18,317 bases of DNA. Origin: Bacteroidales bacterium. GTDB taxonomy: Bacteria; Bacteroidota; Bacteroidia; Bacteroidales; UBA7960. The stretch spans positions 1-18,317 of the forward strand of contig SLSG01000161.1 of assembly GCA_007130545.1 (NCBI GenBank), in the 5' to 3' direction. The notes beneath the pieces were generated by a model. The model searched no databases. It was not told the DNA's origin and was given only the letters and a program-made list of their open reading frames with translations. Below are positions 1 to 6,840 of the stretch, piece after piece (the first letter of the stretch is position 1; each line of letters opens with the position of its first letter). The position numbers and the translations under genes are program-made.

Positions 1-187
1 GGCAGTGGCCCTGGTTAACCGCAGAATAAGCGGAAAGGAAGTCATAGTATCGTTTCCCTTCCACATCCCAAACAAAAACCCCTTCTCCTTTTGACAAAAC
101 AACGGGCAGGGGGTGGTAGTTGTGCGCACCGTGCTTGTCCTCCAGTTCAATGGCCTTTTGCGAAGTGATCTTTCCTGTCGTACTCAT
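1..187 (-). CDS. rocD: Ornithine aminotransferase, N-terminal fragment (cut by window edge)
   Basis: Only the first 62 codons are in the window; the gene runs off the left edge. The enzyme is PLP-dependent and moves the delta-amino group of ornithine to 2-oxoglutarate, giving glutamate semialdehyde, in cytoplasmic arginine/ornithine breakdown and proline synthesis. The visible residues match the family's N-terminus closely: EDKHGAHNYHPLPVVLSKGE, then VWDVEGKRYYDFLSAYSAVN, then QGHC. The PLP lysine lies outside the window. The ATG at 187 is fixed by an AGGAGAA Shine-Dalgarno sequence 6 nt upstream (194-200), which is unusual here because most neighbours have none. A TACCTTTG -7 box at 254-261 probably drives it. 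Identification rests on sequence recognition of a short but very conserved stretch; other class-III aminotransferases are less likely because of the AHNYHPLPVV block. Confidence 0.88.
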   Translation of the reverse strand, partial: MSTTGKITSQKAIELEDKHGAHNYHPLPVVLSKGEGVFVWDVEGKRYYDFLSAYSAVNQGHC

Positions 188-193
188 AAAAAA

Positions 194-200
194 TTCTCCT
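194..200 (-). promoter_or_regulatory. Shine-Dalgarno sequence of rocD
   Basis: AGGAGAA read on the minus strand, 6 nt from the ATG at 187. It is one of only two clear Shine-Dalgarno sequences in the window and supports the chosen rocD start. Confidence 0.7.
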
Positions 201-253
201 TATTTAAAGTGTTGTATATAAAGAATATAAAGAAATGTCCAGTAGATTAGCGG

Positions 254-261
254 CAAAGGTA
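254..261 (-). promoter_or_regulatory. Bacteroidota -7 box, probable rocD promoter
   Basis: The minus strand reads TACCTTTG, an exact match to TAnnTTTG. The position 19-20 nt upstream (281-284) is TTTT, part of the T tract of the sod terminator, rather than a TTG, so the -33 element is weak. Transcription would begin near 247 and leave a leader of about 60 nt. The promoter sits directly behind the terminator, so rocD would be transcribed independently of sod. Confidence 0.45.
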
Positions 262-278
262 TACAAAAGGGATTGAAT

Positions 279-315
279 AAAAAAACCGGCAGTTGTCCCG
301 AAGGACCCCTGCCGG
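279..315 (-). terminator. Rho-independent terminator with UUCG tetraloop, downstream of sod
   Basis: On the minus strand, arms CCGGCAG and CTGCCGG (309-315 and 286-292) enclose an internal mismatch and a second short stem TCC/GGA (303-305 with 296-298) capped by a C(UUCG)G-type tetraloop. A run of seven T follows (285-279). The T tract is on the minus-strand side only, so the terminator serves the sod transcript. It lies about 70 nt after the sod stop. Confidence 0.85.
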
Positions 316-361
316 TGTCATCACTCATCACCCTTAATCGTTATTTATTTTCGACGTTTTT

Positions 362-379
362 CAGGGTTCTTTCACCCTG
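362..379 (-). other. Small perfect hairpin just after the sod stop codon
   Basis: CAGGGT and ACCCTG form a perfect 6-bp stem with a 6-nt loop, 6 nt beyond the sod stop codon. On the minus strand it is followed by A residues, not T, so it is not a standard terminator. It may protect the mRNA 3' end, or be chance. Confidence 0.35.
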
Positions 380-385
380 GATATT

Positions 386-1129
386 TTAATTTGCCAGACT
401 GGCGTATCTGCGCTCCACTTCCTGCCAGTTGATGACATTCCAAAAGTTGCCCACATAGTCGGGGCGGCGGTTCTGGTATTGCAGGTAGTAGGCGTGTTCC
501 CAAACGTCCACACCAAGAATAGGCATGCCTTTCTGGTCTGCCACGTCCATCAGCGGGTTGTCCTGGTTCGGGGTGCTGGTAACCTGGAGGTTGCCGCCAT
601 CGTCTACGATAAGCCATGCCCATCCGCTGCCAAAACGGGTGATTGCTGCCTGGTTGAACATTTCCTGGAATTCTTCAAAGGAACCAAAGCGGTTCTCAAT
701 CGCAGAAAGCAATTTGCCTGAGGGCTTGCCCCCTCCGTCTGGTCCCATGATTTCCCAGAAGAGGGTATGGTTCCAGTGACCGCCGCCGTTGTTGCGGACA
801 GCCATGGAGTGCTGGCTCATGTTTTTAAAGATTTCCTCCAGGCTCATGTTTTCAAGCTCTGTGCCGGCTATTGCGTTGTTCAGGTTGTTCACATAGGCCT
901 GATGGTGCTTGCCATGGTGAATTTCCATCGTGGCTTTGTCAATGGTAGGTTCCAATGCGTCATGGGCGTATGGCAATGGTGCCAATTCAAATTTTCCGTT
1001 CTGTGCTTTCATTTCCTTTATTACGTTTTGTTGATTATTGCCTGAATTTCCCTGGGATGCTTGCTGGCAGGCAAAAAATCCTGTCAGGGCAATTCCAGCT
1101 ACAATTCCTATGGTTTTTAATCTGTACAT
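386..1129 (-). CDS. Superoxide dismutase, Mn-like Fe/Mn family, lipoprotein form
   Basis: Converts superoxide to oxygen and hydrogen peroxide. The 247-residue product has an N-terminal hydrophobic segment (about residues 5-20) ending in TGFFAC, a lipobox with the lipidated cysteine at 21, then a polar linker to about 48. It is therefore predicted to be anchored in the envelope rather than cytoplasmic. The catalytic domain is complete: metal ligands by alignment with E. coli SodA are H71 (in EIHHGKHH), H121 (in HWNHTLFW), D208 and H212 (in DVWEHAYY); Y79 is the gateway tyrosine. G117 and Q189 (in NQDNPLM) occupy the positions that are Gly77/Gln146 in manganese enzymes, so Mn preference is inferred; cambialistic activity cannot be excluded. 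No TAnnTTTG box is visible in the 107 bases upstream, so it may be cotranscribed with the helix-hairpin-helix gene. Very confident on family, fairly confident on lipidation. Confidence 0.95.
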   Translation of the reverse strand: MYRLKTIGIVAGIALTGFFACQQASQGNSGNNQQNVIKEMKAQNGKFELAPLPYAHDALEPTIDKATMEIHHGKHHQAYVNNLNNAIAGTELENMSLEEIFKNMSQHSMAVRNNGGGHWNHTLFWEIMGPDGGGKPSGKLLSAIENRFGSFEEFQEMFNQAAITRFGSGWAWLIVDDGGNLQVTSTPNQDNPLMDVADQKGMPILGVDVWEHAYYLQYQNRRPDYVGNFWNVINWQEVERRYASLAN

Positions 1130-1236
1130 GCTTGTGCTTTTTGGGTTTATGAGCTTTGATTTTATTTAGACTACATACACATAACATCCATTGGTCGGAT
1201 TTGTTCACATGCTCAGCAAGGTCGGTGGTTGTAGTG

Positions 1237-2235
1237 TCAGTCTGCTTTCAGATAAGGTGCTATCCGACGATAAACATCTTCATTGACGAGGTAAGACCTG
1301 AGTACCTGCTCGCGGCTTTGGAGGGGTCCGTGCTGGTCGCGTATGCCGATCAGTGAGCTGGCAAGGTTGCGGTCGATGTACGGATGTCGCAATAAGTCCT
1401 CAAAGGGGACCTCGTTCAGGTTCATTCTCCGGATAAGCGTGGTGTCAATCATTACCCGGGTTTTCAACTGCTTCCACCGGGTGGAATCCATTCCGTACAC
1501 CTCCAGCAGCTGGTCCGGGTGGCAGTAGCCTCCCAGCAGTTCACGGTAGCTGAGTATCCGCCTGCTGAAGGTGGGCCCGATTCCCCTGATCTCCATCAGT
1601 GCGGTGGTGTCGGCCCTGTTCAGGTCAACGGGAGGGCGGGTCTCCGGCCGCTCCGCCCCGCTTGTTTCATCCTGTGCCAAAGGGTGGCCCTCCGCCCGGA
1701 GATCCTTCTTTCTGGCCGGCAGCTGGATATAGGGTTCCAGCTGCCGGAACCATTCTTCTTCCATCAGATAGATTCGATGCAGATCCTCCCTGTAGCGAAA
1801 TGACCCGCCTGCTTCCCGGTAATTCAGGATGCTCCTTGCCACATATGCCGGGATGCCCATGGCTTCCCAGTCACTTGCTGAAAGCTGGTTGGGGTCGAAT
1901 GCAACGGGACGTAATATGATCTCCGCCGGATGGCCCCCTGAGCCGGATCCAAACCTTCTGGCACTCCCTGCATCGCCGCCGGCAACGGCCCCCCCCGCAG
2001 ATCCTGACCCGGCCCCTCTGGCTGGCTCCGCAATGCCCACGTCCGCTTCCGGGGTTTCAAGCATTTCCATGAAAGCCCGGATGTCGTCTTTGAATGCACC
2101 CGGGTCGTGGGGGGAAATCGGGATTATCCGGCGGAAAAGGGCAGGGGCAATCACAATGATCAGGATCAGCAGCAACAATGCCTTGATTCCGTTGCGCTGG
2201 GGCCTGGTAAAATATAGATAGTCCTTCCAATACAT
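1237..2235 (-). CDS. Membrane-anchored helix-hairpin-helix (ComEA-like) repeat protein
   Basis: A 332-residue protein of a family common in Bacteroidota but without an assigned function. The N-terminus MYWKDYLYFTRPQRNG is followed by one transmembrane helix (about 19-34). A Gly/Ala/Ser-rich linker (about 70-101) then leads to three ComEA-type helix-hairpin-helix units at roughly 111-172, 203-262 and 270-330. The clearest is the second, with VDLNRADTTALMEIRGIGPT, a DNA-backbone-binding-type hairpin. Each unit repeats the pattern of a hairpin, a glycine-containing turn (YREAGGSF, YRELLGGY, IRDQHGPL) and a terminal helix. The start at 2235 was chosen over an in-frame ATG at 2316 because the promoter at 2259-2289 lies between them and family members start this way. 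DNA binding at the membrane is inferred. No other competence gene is present. Confidence 0.82.
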   Translation of the reverse strand: MYWKDYLYFTRPQRNGIKALLLLILIIVIAPALFRRIIPISPHDPGAFKDDIRAFMEMLETPEADVGIAEPARGAGSGSAGGAVAGGDAGSARRFGSGSGGHPAEIILRPVAFDPNQLSASDWEAMGIPAYVARSILNYREAGGSFRYREDLHRIYLMEEEWFRQLEPYIQLPARKKDLRAEGHPLAQDETSGAERPETRPPVDLNRADTTALMEIRGIGPTFSRRILSYRELLGGYCHPDQLLEVYGMDSTRWKQLKTRVMIDTTLIRRMNLNEVPFEDLLRHPYIDRNLASSLIGIRDQHGPLQSREQVLRSYLVNEDVYRRIAPYLKAD

Positions 2236-2258
2236 ATGGGGCCGGTTTCCTTTCCGAA

Positions 2259-2289
2259 CAAAATTAGGGCGCGGCGATAGAATCCACAA
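2259..2289 (-). promoter_or_regulatory. Bacteroidota promoter of the helix-hairpin-helix gene
   Basis: On the minus strand a TTG at 2289-2287 is followed by a 20-nt spacer and an exact TAATTTTG (TAnnTTTG) at 2266-2259. The predicted transcription start is near 2252, about 17 nt before the ATG at 2235. This decides the start codon of the gene and excludes the longer 2316 start. Confidence 0.7.
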
Positions 2290-2342
2290 CCGGGGCTTGG
2301 CAAGCGGTTCCGGCAAAGGGTTTTATTTTTCCTGTCCGGGTC

Positions 2343-2371
2343 TTGTTTTTCAGGAGAATTTTATATTTTTG
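2343..2371 (+). promoter_or_regulatory. Bacteroidota promoter of the NSS transporter gene
   Basis: TTG at 2343-2345, an 18-nt spacer and TATTTTTG (TAnnTTTG) at 2364-2371. The predicted transcription start is near 2378, about 20 nt before the ATG at 2399. It diverges from the helix-hairpin-helix promoter at 2259-2289; the two -33 elements are 53 nt apart. Confidence 0.65.
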
Positions 2372-2398
2372 GCCTCTTTACAACCAAAACCAAATCTT

Positions 2399-3772
2399 AT
2401 GTCTGACAAGGACACAGGACAGCGCGAAGGCTTTTCCAGTAAGTTCGGAATCCTTTGCGCGGCGGCCGGATCGGCCATCGGCCTGGGCAATATCTGGCGC
2501 TTTCCTTATGTAGTTGGTGACAATGGGGGGGGCGCCTTTCTGTTGGTATACCTGGCCTTTATCCTGGTGCTCGGCATCCCGGTGATGCTGTCAGAGTTTG
2601 TTATCGGCCGCCGTGGCCAGCGCAACACATTTGGTGCCTTCCGCAGGCTTGCCCCCGGCAGGCCCTGGTGGATCATCGGCATCATGGGCATCGCTGCGGC
2701 ATTTATGATCCTTGCTTTTTACAGCACCATAGCGGGCTGGACACTGGAATACGTGTACAAGGCCGCTACAAACGCCTTCCAGGGCAAATCGTCAGACGAG
2801 CTGGGAACCATGTTCCAGTCCTTCCATACACAGACATTCCGGCCTCTGATGTGGCAACTTGTCTTTATGATCATGACGGCAGGGATCATCATTGCCGGCG
2901 TGAAAAGGGGCATCGAGAAATATGCCAAGATCCTGATGCCGTTCCTGGTATTGCTGCTAATCGTCATGGCCATCCGCTCCATCACCCTTCCGGGGGCCAT
3001 GGGCGGACTGCAGTTCCTGTTCAAACCAGACTTCTCCGAGCTGAGTCCGGCAGTATTCCTCAGTGCATTGGGACAAGCTTTTTTCTCGCTCAGCATCGGC
3101 ATGGGCGCTTTGATCACGTATGGCTCCTATATCGGGAAAGAGAACAAACTGGGGAACATCTCCGTGGAAGTGTCTATCGCCGACACCCTGATCGCCCTTC
3201 TGGCCGGAGTCGCCATATTTCCTGCGGTTTTTGCATTCGGACTGGAACCCGGGGAGGGTCCCGGACTGATTTTTCATGTCCTGCCCAACATCTTCCAGCA
3301 GATCCCGGGCGGGTACTTTTTCTCCGTAATCTTTTTTATCCTGCTCGCCATCGCTGCCCTGACCTCCTCCATCTCGATCCTGGAGGTGGTGGTGGCCTTC
3401 CTGGTCGAAGAGCTGAACATCCGGCGACGCCATGCCACGATCATGGCTGCTGCGGCTGCTACATTTGTCGGGGTGTTTTGCACCTTGTCGTTCGGTGTAA
3501 TGGAGGATACAAGCCTGTTTGGAAAGACCGTTTTTGACCTGCTGGACTTTACGTCCTCCAACGTGCTGTTGCCCCTGGGCGGGCTGTTCATCGTGGTCTT
3601 TGTCGGATGGTTCCTGGGTGCTTCCAATGTCAGGGATGAGCTAACCAATAGCGGGACCCTTCGCTTCAGGCTGTTCAGCATTTTTATGTTCATCCTGAAG
3701 TTCATCGCCCCGGTGGCCATCGCCATCGTGTTCATGAACAGCATCGGGCTGATCAAACTGGGCGGCTCTTAA
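2399..3772 (+). CDS. Neurotransmitter:sodium symporter (NSS/SNF family) transporter
   Basis: A 457-residue polytopic inner-membrane carrier expected to import an amino acid with sodium, as LeuT, Tyt1 and relatives do; the substrate cannot be read from the sequence. TM1 carries the family signature GSAIGLGNIWRFPY (residues 24-37), where A26 and N31 correspond to LeuT Na1-site residues A22 and N27. The TM8 segment ALTSSISILE matches the LeuT region holding A351, T354 and S355 of the Na2 site. Eleven to twelve hydrophobic segments are visible, and the length is that of bacterial members. The start at 2399 is preferred to an in-frame ATG at 2297 because the promoter at 2343-2371 lies downstream of the latter and because MSDKDTGQREGF is a normal cytoplasmic lead-in to TM1. 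The conserved NGGGA stretch is encoded through a run of eight G (2525-2532). The next gene, another amino-acid carrier, starts 53 nt after the stop. Confidence 0.93.
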   Translation: MSDKDTGQREGFSSKFGILCAAAGSAIGLGNIWRFPYVVGDNGGGAFLLVYLAFILVLGIPVMLSEFVIGRRGQRNTFGAFRRLAPGRPWWIIGIMGIAAAFMILAFYSTIAGWTLEYVYKAATNAFQGKSSDELGTMFQSFHTQTFRPLMWQLVFMIMTAGIIIAGVKRGIEKYAKILMPFLVLLLIVMAIRSITLPGAMGGLQFLFKPDFSELSPAVFLSALGQAFFSLSIGMGALITYGSYIGKENKLGNISVEVSIADTLIALLAGVAIFPAVFAFGLEPGEGPGLIFHVLPNIFQQIPGGYFFSVIFFILLAIAALTSSISILEVVVAFLVEELNIRRRHATIMAAAAATFVGVFCTLSFGVMEDTSLFGKTVFDLLDFTSSNVLLPLGGLFIVVFVGWFLGASNVRDELTNSGTLRFRLFSIFMFILKFIAPVAIAIVFMNSIGLIKLGGS

Positions 3773-3825
3773 GAATCATAAAAATATATTCCAAATCATC
3801 ACCCTAACCCTTAAACCCTGCATCC

Positions 3826-5226
3826 ATGTCTGATATTCTGGGACACATACAAACGGTCATCGAATGGTACAATGAATTTGTTGGCGGCTACCTGCTGCTG
3901 GCACTGCTGCTGCCGACCGGCATTTATTTCGCCTTTAAGTTCCGCTTTCTCCACGTGCGTATGTTCGGCCATTCCTTTGCCATTCTGGCAGGGAGGTTTT
4001 CCAGGAAAGACGATCACGGGGATGTGTCCCCCTTCAAGGCCCTGACCACCGCCCTTTCGGCCACCGTGGGCACAGGGAATATCGTCGGGGTGGCATTGGC
4101 TATTTATCTCGGCGGACCCGGGGCTATTTTCTGGATGTGGGTTACCGGCTTCTTTGGCATGATGCTCAAATTGGTGGAATGCACCCTGGGGTTGAAATAC
4201 CGGAAGTTCAACAAGGACGGGACGGTTTCAGGCGGCCCCATGTATTATATGGAGTACGGACTGAAGGACAAGCTGGGCAAACATGCGAAAACCCTGGCCA
4301 TTATTTTTGCTACGGCCGCGGTTCTCTGCTCCATGGGTACAGGGAACATGGCCCAGAGCAACTCCATGACCGATGTGCTGAACACCAGCTATGGCTTCCC
4401 GACATGGATCAGCGGACTGGTCATTGCCGGATTGGTGTTGTTGATTGTTGTAGGCGGACTAAAAAGGATTGCCGAGGTGACTTCCCGCCTGGTTCCCGTC
4501 ATGGCGGCGTTCTACTTTCTGGCCGCAATGACCATATTTTTGCTGCATCTTGAGTGGCTCGGACCCGCTTTCAGGCTTATCTTCACGGACGCCTTCACCG
4601 GCACGGCCGCCGCGGGCGGATTTGTAGGCTCTGCATTTATCCTGACCCTGACCATGGGGATCCGGCGCGGATTGTTTTCCAATGAAGCGGGACAAGGTTC
4701 AGCTGCGATGGCTCACTCCGCCGCCAAGACCCCCTATCCGATACGTGAGGGGCTTGTGGCCAGCCTTGAGCCCTTTATCGACACCTTGTTCATCTGTACC
4801 CTGACCGCCCTGGTGATCATCATGACCGGTGCCTGGGAATCCGGCATACAGGGTGTGGGCATGACGGTGCTGGCTTTTGAACTCGGACTGGCAGAGATCA
4901 ATCTTGGTTACCTTGCTTCCCATATCATCGCCCTGGGATTGCTGCTGTTTGCTTTCTCCACGATCATTTCCTGGTCCTATTATGGCACCCGGGCGGCACA
5001 ATACCTGTTCGGCGACAAGGCGATCACCCCCTATTATTATGTATATGCCGTGTTCGTGTTCTTAGGGGCCATCTGGGGAATCGACCTGGTCTGGAGCTTT
5101 GTGGACATGGTGATTACCTTTATGACCATCCCCAACTTGATCGCGATCCTGTTGCTGGCGCCAGTGATGAAGAAGGAGATCAATGCCTACTTCAGCATGC
5201 CGGATTACAACAAGCGGGTGAAATAG
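3826..5226 (+). CDS. Alanine/glycine:cation symporter (AGCS family)
   Basis: A 466-residue inner-membrane carrier of the AgcS/AlsT/DagA family, which takes up alanine or glycine with sodium (or protons). Family blocks are plain: ATVGTGNIVGVALAIYLGGP (79-98), GGPMYYM (136-142), GMGNMAQSN-like SMGTGNMAQSN in the middle, and NEAGQGSAAMAHSAAKT starting at about residue 286. About ten to eleven hydrophobic helices are present and the length is normal. No TAnnTTTG box is visible in the 53-nt gap from the NSS gene, so the two carriers are probably one transcript. No Shine-Dalgarno sequence is seen. Exact substrate is inferred from the family only. The pairing of two different sodium-coupled amino-acid carriers suggests an amino-acid-scavenging lifestyle. 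Confidence 0.94.
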   Translation: MSDILGHIQTVIEWYNEFVGGYLLLALLLPTGIYFAFKFRFLHVRMFGHSFAILAGRFSRKDDHGDVSPFKALTTALSATVGTGNIVGVALAIYLGGPGAIFWMWVTGFFGMMLKLVECTLGLKYRKFNKDGTVSGGPMYYMEYGLKDKLGKHAKTLAIIFATAAVLCSMGTGNMAQSNSMTDVLNTSYGFPTWISGLVIAGLVLLIVVGGLKRIAEVTSRLVPVMAAFYFLAAMTIFLLHLEWLGPAFRLIFTDAFTGTAAAGGFVGSAFILTLTMGIRRGLFSNEAGQGSAAMAHSAAKTPYPIREGLVASLEPFIDTLFICTLTALVIIMTGAWESGIQGVGMTVLAFELGLAEINLGYLASHIIALGLLLFAFSTIISWSYYGTRAAQYLFGDKAITPYYYVYAVFVFLGAIWGIDLVWSFVDMVITFMTIPNLIAILLLAPVMKKEINAYFSMPDYNKRVK

Positions 5227-5231
5227 GCTTT

Positions 5232-5250
5232 ATGCCACATCAGGCATTTT
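5232..5250 (+). terminator. Weak possible terminator after the AGCS gene
   Basis: ATGCC and GGCAT form a 5-bp stem with a 6-nt loop followed by TTT, 5 nt after the AGCS stop codon. The stem is short and the T run brief, so it may be incidental. Confidence 0.22.
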
Positions 5251-5275
5251 GTGCCATGCCTGCAAACTATTTCTG
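5247..5275 (+). promoter_or_regulatory. Imperfect Bacteroidota promoter ahead of the OstA-like gene
   Basis: TTTTG at 5247-5251, a 16-nt spacer and TATTTCTG at 5268-5275, which has one mismatch to TAnnTTTG and a short spacer. Predicted transcription start about 5282, leaving a leader of about 19 nt before the ATG at 5301, similar to the other promoters in the window. That spacing is the main reason for listing it. Confidence 0.3.
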
Positions 5276-5300
5276 CCCTTTTTGAGTTTATGCTAATAAG

Positions 5301-6836
5301 ATGGGGCATCAATGCATTTCAGGGATATACGCGGTTTTTCTCCGTCGGATGGTTTTGCTTTTCATCCTGGTCCCGGCCTCATTGGCCGCCCAGCGGCCTA
5401 CCCAGATCGAACTGGTGAATGCCGATCGCATGCGGGGCGACCGTGCGCTGGGCGATGATGTACGCCGCCTGATCGACAATGTGCATTTCCGGCACGAGGA
5501 AACCAATATGTTCTGCGACAGTGCCTATCTGTATACCGCCACCAACAGCCTGCGTGCCTACGGGAACATCTTTATCCAGGTAAGCGACACGGTCAGTGTT
5601 TACGGAGATGTGCTTCATTACAACGGAAACAGCCGCAAGGCCGAGCTGACGGGCAGGGTCCGGATGGTAGACCCCCAAATGACCCTGACCACCACCCAAT
5701 TGTTCTATGACTTGAATGCAAATACTGCGCGCTATGCCAATGGAGGCAGGATCGTGGACGCAGACAATGAGCTGACCAGCAGGGAAGGGTTTTACTATGC
5801 TGACCTGAAGGATTTTTTCTTCCGCAGGGAAGTGGTGCTGGTAAACCCCGAATACACCATGCAATCAGATACCCTGAGATACAATACCCTGACCGAGGTC
5901 GCCCACTTTTTCGGACCTACCACAATACAAAGCGAGGAGAATACGATATTTTGCCGCAACGGCTGGTATGACACCCGAAATGACATTGCCCGATTCAGCC
6001 GGGAGGCCTATTATACCAACAATGAGCAATCCCTGACCGGAGATACCCTGTTTTATGACCGCAACCTGGGCTATGGCCGGGCCGACAACAATATTGTGAT
6101 GCGCGACAGTGTGCAGAACACCATCATTACCGGGCACTTTGCAGAGCATTATGAAAAACTGGGCATCTCCACCGTTACAAAGGATGCGATGCTGACCGTG
6201 GTGGCAGAGAACGACTCCCTCTTCCTGCATGCCGACACCCTGAAGTCCCATTACATCGACTCCCTCGATCAAAGATGGGTCTTTGCCTACCACCAGGCAC
6301 GCTTTTACAGGAGTGATATGCAGGGTTTGAGCGACTCCATTGTGTATAGCTTTTCCGACTCTGTTATTTACCTTTACCATGAGCCGGTCCTATGGGCAGA
6401 TGTGCACCAGCTGACAGCACAGCGCATCGAAGTACATACAGGGGAGGAGGAGATAAGGTTCATTCATCTGTACGATGCGGCCTTTATTGTCTCGGAGGAG
6501 GCAGACCTGGGCTTTAACCAGGTGAAGGGACGGAATCTGACCGGACATTTCCGGGACAACGAACTGTGGCGGATCAATGTGTATGGCAACGGAGAGACCA
6601 TTTACCATATTCTGGAGGACGATGGCGGCTATGTGGGCATCAACAAGGCCCTGGCATCCGATATTGTCATCTATGTGGAGGACCGCAAGGTAACGGGCAT
6701 TCGCTTCCTTACGCGCCCCGAAGCCCAGTTGTTTCCACCTGAGGAGCTGCCTGAGGGGGAGCGGCTGCTGCCGGACTTTCGGTGGCTGGAGGAGCGAAGG
6801 CCGAGGGACAGGGACGATATTTTTGTTTGGAGGTAA
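5301..6836 (+). CDS. OstA/LptA-like periplasmic protein (LPS transport family)
   Basis: A 511-residue exported protein of the Bacteroidota OstA-like group, related to LptA and the N-terminal domain of LptD, which carry lipopolysaccharide across the periplasm. The signal peptide is FLRRMVLLFILVPASLAAQ, cleaved around residue 30. The OstA domain follows (about 34-150: IELVNADRMRGDRALGDD, NVHFRHEETNMFCDSAYLY), and more repeats of the same beta-strand pattern continue to about 330 (SDTLRYNTLTEVAHFFGPTT, SLTGDTLFYDRNLGYGRADN). There is no LptD outer-membrane barrel. The ATG at 5301 is preferred over the one at 5349 because it supplies the positive charges before the hydrophobic core. Its stop codon abuts the Shine-Dalgarno sequence of the next gene, 4 nt away, so the two are translationally linked. 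LPS transport is inferred from the family; direct evidence in this phylum is limited. Confidence 0.85.
   Translation: MGHQCISGIYAVFLRRMVLLFILVPASLAAQRPTQIELVNADRMRGDRALGDDVRRLIDNVHFRHEETNMFCDSAYLYTATNSLRAYGNIFIQVSDTVSVYGDVLHYNGNSRKAELTGRVRMVDPQMTLTTTQLFYDLNANTARYANGGRIVDADNELTSREGFYYADLKDFFFRREVVLVNPEYTMQSDTLRYNTLTEVAHFFGPTTIQSEENTIFCRNGWYDTRNDIARFSREAYYTNNEQSLTGDTLFYDRNLGYGRADNNIVMRDSVQNTIITGHFAEHYEKLGISTVTKDAMLTVVAENDSLFLHADTLKSHYIDSLDQRWVFAYHQARFYRSDMQGLSDSIVYSFSDSVIYLYHEPVLWADVHQLTAQRIEVHTGEEEIRFIHLYDAAFIVSEEADLGFNQVKGRNLTGHFRDNELWRINVYGNGETIYHILEDDGGYVGINKALASDIVIYVEDRKVTGIRFLTRPEAQLFPPEELPEGERLLPDFRWLEERRPRDRDDIFVWR
6829..6833 (+). promoter_or_regulatory. Shine-Dalgarno sequence of the first M16 gene
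   Basis: GGAGG, 7 nt before the ATG at 6841 and inside the last codons of the OstA-like gene. It fixes the M16 start at 6841 rather than the in-frame ATG at 6823, which lies upstream of the Shine-Dalgarno sequence. It is the strongest such site in the window. Confidence 0.8.
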
Positions 6837-6840
6837 ATAC

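Noticed and set aside
2236..2316. Longer N-terminus for the helix-hairpin-helix protein starting at 2316
   Set aside because: The minus-strand promoter at 2259-2289 would lie inside the coding region; the ATG at 2235 gives a normal family start and a short leader.
2297..2398. Longer N-terminus for the NSS transporter starting at 2297
   Set aside because: The promoter at 2343-2371 is downstream of that ATG, and the added residues do not look like family sequence.
2668..3537. A 289-residue open frame on the plus strand inside the NSS transporter gene
   Set aside because: It overlaps a clearly recognised transporter in another frame, has an Arg/His/Gly-rich composition typical of out-of-frame reading, and shows no domain.
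6823..6840. Upstream start at 6823 for the first M16 gene
   Set aside because: The strong GGAGG at 6829-6833 is correctly spaced only for the ATG at 6841.
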